A stretch of DNA of 20,010 bases, taken from the NCBI GenBank assembly GCA_030147905.1, contig JASBUM010000118.1, positions 1 to 20,010 on the forward strand. Reading direction: 5' to 3'. The position numbers and the translations under genes are program-made. Of the stretch, positions 16,252 to 20,010 are shown piece by piece. How positions within the stretch are numbered: the first letter of the stretch is position 1; every line of letters begins with the position of its first letter. The notes under the pieces were generated by a model, which was not told the DNA's origin, did no database searches, and worked only from the letters and a program-made list of their open reading frames with translations. This DNA is from Acidimangrovimonas sp. Its GTDB lineage: Bacteria > Pseudomonadota > Alphaproteobacteria > Rhodobacterales > Rhodobacteraceae.

Positions 16252-17775
16252 TCAGCCCGCGCCGGTGCCGCCCGCGCCCTCACGCTGCCGGACCGCGAAT
16301 TCCTCTTCCGGCGAATAGACCAGCGTGTTGCGCCCGTAGACCGCGAAGTAGATGATCGCCAGCGCATACCAGATCGCCACCCCGATCACCCCCTGTCGGT
16401 AGAGCGGATCGGCAAGCTGGAAGATGATCGTCACGATCGCGATGATCACCGTCAACGAGGCGCCGAGCCGGCCGAAGGGGCTGCGATAGGGCCGCTCGAT
16501 ATGGCGGAAGCGGCTGCGCAGCCGCAGGAAGGTCAGCCCCTGCAGCAGGTAGGAGAACATCGCGCCGAAGACCGCCATGTTCAGAAGCGTGCCGCCGATG
16601 AAGGTGCCCGCCGCCTCGCCGCCCTCGGCAAACCAGGTCACCAGCATCACCAGAAAGCCGACCACCGCCCCGGCGTAGAGCGCGACGTTCGGCGTCTTGT
16701 GCTCGCCATGGGTGACCGAGAGGAAATGCGGGAAATAGCCCGCGCGGCTCAGCGAATAGATCTGCCGCCCGAAGGCGAAGATGATCGAGTGGAAGCTGGC
16801 CACCAGCCCCGCCACCGCGAAAAGCGCCAGAAGCTTGGCCCAGCCGGCGCCGTAGATCGCGGCGAAACCGTCGAGGATCGGCTGTCCGGAGGTGCCGTAG
16901 GCGAAGGCGCCGCCGGGAATGGCCGGGTTGATGATGAGCACGAGGAAACCCAGCCCGATCAGGGTGAACATGCCCAGCATGATGCCGCGCGGCATGTCGC
17001 GCTTGGGATCGACCGATTCCTCGGCGGCCAGGGGTAGCTGCTCGATCGCGAGAAACAGCCACACCGCGAAGGGCAGGCCGGCGAAGATCCCCTTGATGCC
17101 GAAGGGCAGGAACGCGCCGCCGCCATCGGCGAGCTTGACCGCCTTGCCCTGCGCGTCGGCGCCCACGTTCATCGCCCAGCGGGAAAAGTCGAACTGCCCC
17201 GACAGAAGCGCGCTGAGCAGGAAGAAGACCAGGATCGCGATGGCGATCAGCGTCACGACCACCGTCACCCTGAACGACAGCGCCACGCCCCGCGCATTCA
17301 GCCCGACGAAGACCACGTAGCCCGCCAGCCACCACAGCGGCTGCCAGGCGTCCGGGGTGCCGGTGATCTGGGTCATGTAGGTCCCGATGAAATAGACCAC
17401 CACCGCCGGGGTCAGCACATATTCGATGTTCTCCGCGATCCCGGTGATGAATCCGCCCCAGGGTCCGAAGGCGGTGCGGGCAAAGGAATAGGCGCCGCCG
17501 GTGTGCGGCAGCGCCGGACTCATCTCGGCGATCGAATAGGTCAGGCCGAGATACATGACGGCGATGATGACGGTGGCGACGAACATGCCGCCCCAGCCGC
17601 CGACCGCAAAGCCGAGATTCCAGCCCGAGAAATCGCCCGAGATGACGGCGCCCACCCCCAGCGCCCATAGAGAGAATACGCCCGCGTGTCGCTTGAGAAG
17701 GCGCTGTTCGAAATATTCAGCGCCCGGGACGTGATATTTCACGCCCCCTTCGTGCCTTCCGTTTTCGTCAGCCAT
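16252..17775 (-). CDS. eat: APC-family permease, ethanolamine permease-like
   Basis: This 507-residue inner-membrane transporter belongs to the amino acid-polyamine-organocation superfamily. There are about 12 hydrophobic segments after a soluble N-terminus of about 35 residues. The first helix holds the substrate-binding glycine-rich run ALGVGAVISGDFSGWN. This, together with SIAEMSPALPHTGGAYSFAR and ITGIAENIEYVLTPAVVVYF, is what I associate with the ethanolamine permease (Eat) subgroup. It probably imports ethanolamine or a similar amine with protons or sodium. No ethanolamine ammonia-lyase genes are visible next to it. The ATG at 17775 has GGGAG upstream on the minus strand (complement at 17784-17788). 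Another amine or amino-acid substrate is possible. It is transcribed toward the inositol operon. Confidence 0.82.
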   Translation of the reverse strand: MADENGRHEGGVKYHVPGAEYFEQRLLKRHAGVFSLWALGVGAVISGDFSGWNLGFAVGGWGGMFVATVIIAVMYLGLTYSIAEMSPALPHTGGAYSFARTAFGPWGGFITGIAENIEYVLTPAVVVYFIGTYMTQITGTPDAWQPLWWLAGYVVFVGLNARGVALSFRVTVVVTLIAIAILVFFLLSALLSGQFDFSRWAMNVGADAQGKAVKLADGGGAFLPFGIKGIFAGLPFAVWLFLAIEQLPLAAEESVDPKRDMPRGIMLGMFTLIGLGFLVLIINPAIPGGAFAYGTSGQPILDGFAAIYGAGWAKLLALFAVAGLVASFHSIIFAFGRQIYSLSRAGYFPHFLSVTHGEHKTPNVALYAGAVVGFLVMLVTWFAEGGEAAGTFIGGTLLNMAVFGAMFSYLLQGLTFLRLRSRFRHIERPYRSPFGRLGASLTVIIAIVTIIFQLADPLYRQGVIGVAIWYALAIIYFAVYGRNTLVYSPEEEFAVRQREGAGGTGAG

Positions 17776-17918
17776 GTTCCGCTCCCTTCGCGTGATGCGC
17801 CCGCTTGCCGCACCGGCCGGCCGGTGACGCGCGATCCGACGTCCGCCGTCGGTCGTTGCGGATGGGTCCTGCGAAAGTTCCGGGTGCGCCGGTTCCCCCG
17901 CCGATGCCCCTGGGCAGG

Positions 17919-17956
17919 ATCACTTGATCCCGAGGCGGCGCGCGCGGTCAAGTGAT
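17919..17956. promoter_or_regulatory. Inverted repeat upstream of the permease, candidate regulator site
   Basis: The 9-base arms ATCACTTGA and TCAAGTGAT are perfect complements separated by 20 bases. They lie about 145-180 bases upstream of the permease start. The arms are the most AT-rich words in a very GC-rich gap, which makes chance less likely. They could be two half-sites of a dimeric regulator. The role is inferred. Confidence 0.35.
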
Positions 17957-18036
17957 TTGACAAAGTGCACGCCGCGTGCATCGCCCGGCCATCGGTGCGC
18001 CGCGGCGTGATCTGTCGCGCGGTGTCGTCTGGCCCC

Positions 18037-18047
18037 GGGGGGGGGGG
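18037..18047. repeat. Run of eleven G residues
   Basis: Eleven consecutive G bases are followed by CGGGGG, with CCCC just before. The run is just beyond the 3' end of the minus-strand chorismate mutase gene, where it reads as a C-run in the transcript. It is non-coding. Possible roles are G-quadruplex formation or a slippage-prone tract; an assembly length error is also possible. Confidence 0.8.
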
Positions 18048-18093
18048 CGGGGGCCGCAGGACGGGCCGGCCCGCCGGCCGGAAAGCGGGGGCG

Positions 18094-18411
18094 TCAGGAC
18101 GCGGGGGCGCCGCCGGTGCTGCCTCCCAGGACACGTTCCTCGCGGGCGATCGACCATTCGATCATCGCCCGCCACATACGCTCGGCAAGCGCGGGATCCC
18201 AGCCCAGACGCTCGGCTTCGGTGCGTACATTGGCCACCACCGCCTCGACCCGCGCGTCGATCCGCGCCGGCATGGATTCGCGCTGCTTGAGCATCACCGC
18301 GCGATCGATCATCGCCGTGCGCCGCGCAAGCTGGGCTACGAGGAGCCGATCGAAGGCGTCGATTTCCTGCCGAAGCTCGGCCATGGTCGCGATTTCGTGC
18401 AAGTCCCGCAT
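18094..18411 (-). CDS. Chorismate mutase, AroQ/PchB-like fold
   Basis: This 105-residue all-helical protein of the type II chorismate mutase family would rearrange chorismate to prephenate for phenylalanine and tyrosine synthesis. Residues at the positions known from Pseudomonas PchB are visible: R14 (ELRQEID), R31 (ARR) and K42 (LKQ). The C-terminal helix MIEWSIAREE aligns with the PchB segment IIHWYIAEQ. The glutamine used there by PchB appears replaced by R90/E91, so the balance of mutase versus isochorismate pyruvate-lyase activity cannot be told. The start is chosen at the ATG at 18411 because GGAGG lies 7 bases upstream on the minus strand. A longer frame running to 18630 adds residues unlike the family. 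It is divergent from pabB, another chorismate-using gene. Confidence 0.82.
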   Translation of the reverse strand: MRDLHEIATMAELRQEIDAFDRLLVAQLARRTAMIDRAVMLKQRESMPARIDARVEAVVANVRTEAERLGWDPALAERMWRAMIEWSIAREERVLGGSTGGAPAS

Positions 18412-18476
18412 CTCGCTGCCTCCGAGGTCGCCGTGGCGGTAACGGCATGGGGCACGCCGACCCCGGCCCGGTCGCC

Positions 18477-18504
18477 CCACCGTTTCTTCGCCACCGTTTC
18501 TGCG
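18477..18504. repeat. Tandem 14-base direct repeat in the chorismate mutase / pabB divergent region
   Basis: CCACCGTTTCTTCG (18477-18490) is followed immediately by CCACCGTTTCTGCG (18491-18504), differing at one base. It lies in the 269-base gap between the divergent chorismate mutase and pabB genes. It may be a pair of regulator half-sites or a simple duplication. The rest of this gap shows only GC-rich sequence with no confident promoter. Confidence 0.45.
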
Positions 18505-18680
18505 CCGCAGCGATACACCCGCGACGGCGCGCGCGTCAACCGTGCGGGGGTGCGGCGCGGGGTGCATACGGCCGCTTGAAGGCGACAGCGGATTCTGAGA
18601 CATGTCGCGCGACCAGCCGCAGCCGGCCACGGCCCGCCGGCCGGGCGGGCGAGACGGGCCGGGCAGGAAGGAAGGCCGTG

Positions 18681-19850
18681 ATGACGGCGCAAAGGGATGC
18701 GCAGGTGCTTTTCGATCGCGGCCCGTTGGGCACGGGGACGCTTTTCGCCGAACCCTCCGAGGTCATCCGGGTGCGGGAGCCGACCGCGCTCGAGGCGGGT
18801 TTTGCCGCGATGGAACGGGCGCGCGCCAGCGGCCGGTGGCTGGCGGGTTACGCCAGCTACGAACTTGGCTATCCGCTGACCGACCGGCTTGCACCGCTGC
18901 TGCCGCCGGGGGGATCCGAGCCGCTGATGGAATTCGGTGTCTTCGACGCCCCGCGCGCGCCCGATCCCGGCGACATGCCCACCGACAACGAGATCGCCGA
19001 GGCCGGCTTTTCGGATTTCGAACCCCGGTGGGATTTCGCCCGCTACCGGGAGGCCTTCGACGCGGTGCATGCGTTGATCTGTGCCGGCGACATCTATCAG
19101 GCCAACCTGACCTTTCCTCTGGTCGCGCGGGCACGGGGAACGGCGCGCGCGCTCTATCATGCGCTGGCCGCGCATCAGCCGGTGGCGCATGGCGCGCTGG
19201 TGGATCTGGGGGGGCCAGTCCTTCTGTCGCGCTCGCCCGAACTGTTCTTCGAGGTGGATGCCGAGGGGACCATCGAGACCCGCCCGATGAAGGGAACCGC
19301 CCCGCGCGAAGCCGAGCCCGGGCCTGACGCGGCGCGCCGCGCGGCGCTGGCGGCCGATCCCAAGAACCGGGCCGAGAACCTGATGATCGTCGATCTGCTG
19401 CGCAACGACCTGTCGCGCGTCAGCACGATCGGATCGGTCCGGGTGCCCGAACTCTTTGCCGTCGAGAGCTTTGCCACCGTGCATCAGATGACCTCGCGCG
19501 TGGTGGCGCAGCTCTGTCCCGGCTGGGATCTGCGGGGGCTGTTCGCCGCGCTGTTTCCCTGCGGATCGGTGACGGGGGCGCCCAAGATCCGCGCGATGGA
19601 AATCATCCGCAGTCTCGAACCCGCCCCGCGGGGCGCCTATTGCGGTGCCGTCGGCTGGATCGCGCCCGATGGCAGGATGGCCTTCAACGTGGCCATCCGC
19701 ACACTGGTCCTTGCCGGCGACGGCATGGTGCGGCTGAATGTCGGTGGCGGTATAGTCTATGACAGCACCGCGCATTCCGAATACGAGGAAGCCCTGTGGA
19801 AGACGCGTTTCGCCACCTCGATGACGCCGCGCGCCATGGTCTCGAACTGA
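18681..19850 (+). CDS. pabB: Aminodeoxychorismate synthase component I
   Basis: This 389-residue enzyme of the chorismate-utilising (anthranilate synthase component I-like) family aminates chorismate to 4-amino-4-deoxychorismate for folate synthesis, using ammonia from a PabA subunit not seen here. Family segments are GDIYQANLTFP, the catalytic lysine motif RPMKGTAPR (PIKGT-like, typical of PabB rather than TrpE), ENLMIVDLLRNDLSRV, and the C-terminal SVTGAPKIRAMEII. The length matches the short alphaproteobacterial PabB. The start is ATG 18681 after GGAAGGAAGG; GTG 18678 is a near alternative. The frame is open upstream but that part has no family character. Its 3' end overlaps the next gene by 55 bases. 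Confidence 0.9.
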   Translation: MTAQRDAQVLFDRGPLGTGTLFAEPSEVIRVREPTALEAGFAAMERARASGRWLAGYASYELGYPLTDRLAPLLPPGGSEPLMEFGVFDAPRAPDPGDMPTDNEIAEAGFSDFEPRWDFARYREAFDAVHALICAGDIYQANLTFPLVARARGTARALYHALAAHQPVAHGALVDLGGPVLLSRSPELFFEVDAEGTIETRPMKGTAPREAEPGPDAARRAALAADPKNRAENLMIVDLLRNDLSRVSTIGSVRVPELFAVESFATVHQMTSRVVAQLCPGWDLRGLFAALFPCGSVTGAPKIRAMEIIRSLEPAPRGAYCGAVGWIAPDGRMAFNVAIRTLVLAGDGMVRLNVGGGIVYDSTAHSEYEEALWKTRFATSMTPRAMVSN

Positions 19851-20010
19851 TCGAGACGCTGCGCTTCGTCCCCGCAGAGGGATTTCGCCGCGGCGCGCTG
19901 CATCTGGCACGGATGGCGCGCAGTGCCCAAGCCCTGGGCTTCCCCTTCGACGAGGCCGCCGCACGGGATGCGATGGAGCTAGCCGTTCGTGGTGCCGGGG
20001 CCGTCGATGG
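19796..20010 (+). CDS. pabC: Aminodeoxychorismate lyase-like protein (class IV aminotransferase fold), 5' part
   Basis: A second frame opens at GTG 19796, inside the end of pabB, and continues past the window edge, giving 71 residues. The start has a GAGGAA site 5 bases upstream. The N-terminal segments LIETLRF and ALHLARMARSAQALGFPFD match the beginning of PLP-dependent class IV aminotransferase-fold proteins encoded next to pabB. PabC removes pyruvate from aminodeoxychorismate to give 4-aminobenzoate. The catalytic lysine lies beyond the window. The 55-base overlap with pabB suggests coupled translation. Identification rests on the N-terminal motif and context only. Confidence 0.75.
   Translation, partial: MEDAFRHLDDAARHGLELIETLRFVPAEGFRRGALHLARMARSAQALGFPFDEAAARDAMELAVRGAGAVD

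Larger units (their letters stand above)
17776..18093. other. Intergenic region between ethanolamine-type permease and chorismate mutase genes
   Basis: This is 318 bases without a supported gene. It should hold the permease promoter (minus strand), but no confident -35/-10 pair was found. Visible structure: an inverted repeat ATCACTTGA (17919-17927) / TCAAGTGAT (17948-17956), a short palindrome TGCACG-CCG-CGTGCA (17966-17980), a TTGACA hexamer at 17957-17962 and an 11-G run at 18037-18047. The reading frames here look like GC-rich noise. Confidence 0.6.

Noticed and set aside
16280..17668. A 462-codon minus-strand frame within the permease gene in another phase, and a + strand frame at 16165-17037
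   Set aside because: The translations are Arg/His-rich with no hydrophobic pattern, while the chosen frame gives a clear 12-segment APC transporter.
17957..17985. TTGACA with a downstream palindrome as a + strand promoter
   Set aside because: No acceptable -10 follows at 16-18 bases and there is no + strand gene downstream for it to drive.
18412..18630. A longer start for the chorismate mutase at 18630
   Set aside because: The added 73 residues are Arg/Gly/Pro-rich noise, and a good ribosome site precedes the ATG at 18411.
18447..18680. An upstream extension of pabB to 18447
   Set aside because: The extra sequence has no similarity to the family, and ATG 18681 has a purine-rich ribosome site.

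Overview
The window is high-GC DNA from an alphaproteobacterium, most likely a member of the Rhodobacterales/Rhodobacteraceae. The evidence is the GC-rich codon usage, strong GGAGG-type ribosome binding sites, tightly overlapping genes, and a chorismate mutase / pabB / pabC neighbourhood of the kind seen in that group. No RNA genes, transposases, CRISPR arrays or phage genes were seen.

Layout. (1) 1-1655: the 3' end of a sulfatase gene followed by an anaerobic-type sulfatase maturase (radical SAM/SPASM). (2) 1794-2834: a LacI-family regulator. (3) 2835-2991: an AT-rich block of perfect palindromes, probably the control region of the large operon. (4) 2992-16142: one long, almost gapless + strand operon for inositol uptake and breakdown. 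In order it encodes an IolI-type isomerase, a CUT2-type ABC importer (binding protein, permease, single-domain ATPase), an SDR oxidoreductase, an IolG-type dehydrogenase, an IolH-type TIM barrel, a second Gfo/Idh/MocA dehydrogenase, an IolC kinase fused to a DUF2090 domain, IolD, IolE and IolB. (5) 16252-17775, minus strand: an ethanolamine-permease-like APC transporter, convergent with the operon and separated from it by two strong stem-loops. (6) 18094-18411, minus strand: a small AroQ/PchB-fold chorismate mutase. (7) 18681 to the end, + strand: pabB overlapping the start of pabC (4-aminobenzoate/folate synthesis), cut by the window edge.

How the genes work together. The importer brings in a cyclitol. 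The dehydrogenases oxidise it to an inosose, and IolI/IolH-type isomerases may interconvert inososes. IolE dehydrates the inosose, IolD hydrolyses the ring, IolB isomerises the product, and the IolC kinase phosphorylates it. The C-terminal DUF2090 domain of the IolC protein may supply the aldolase step, because no separate IolJ is present. No IolA (methylmalonate-semialdehyde dehydrogenase) is present either, so the last step must be encoded elsewhere.

The most interesting points are: a shared operator-like motif TGATG-N6-CATCA in front of both the lacI gene and the operon; an unusually rich set of dehydrogenases and isomerases with a binding protein that resembles rhizopine-binding MocB; the IolC-DUF2090 fusion; a long stem-loop between the binding-protein and permease genes; and the neighbouring sulfatase and ethanolamine-permease genes. 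I do not see a wholly unknown system. The novelty lies in the substrate range and control of this inositol locus.
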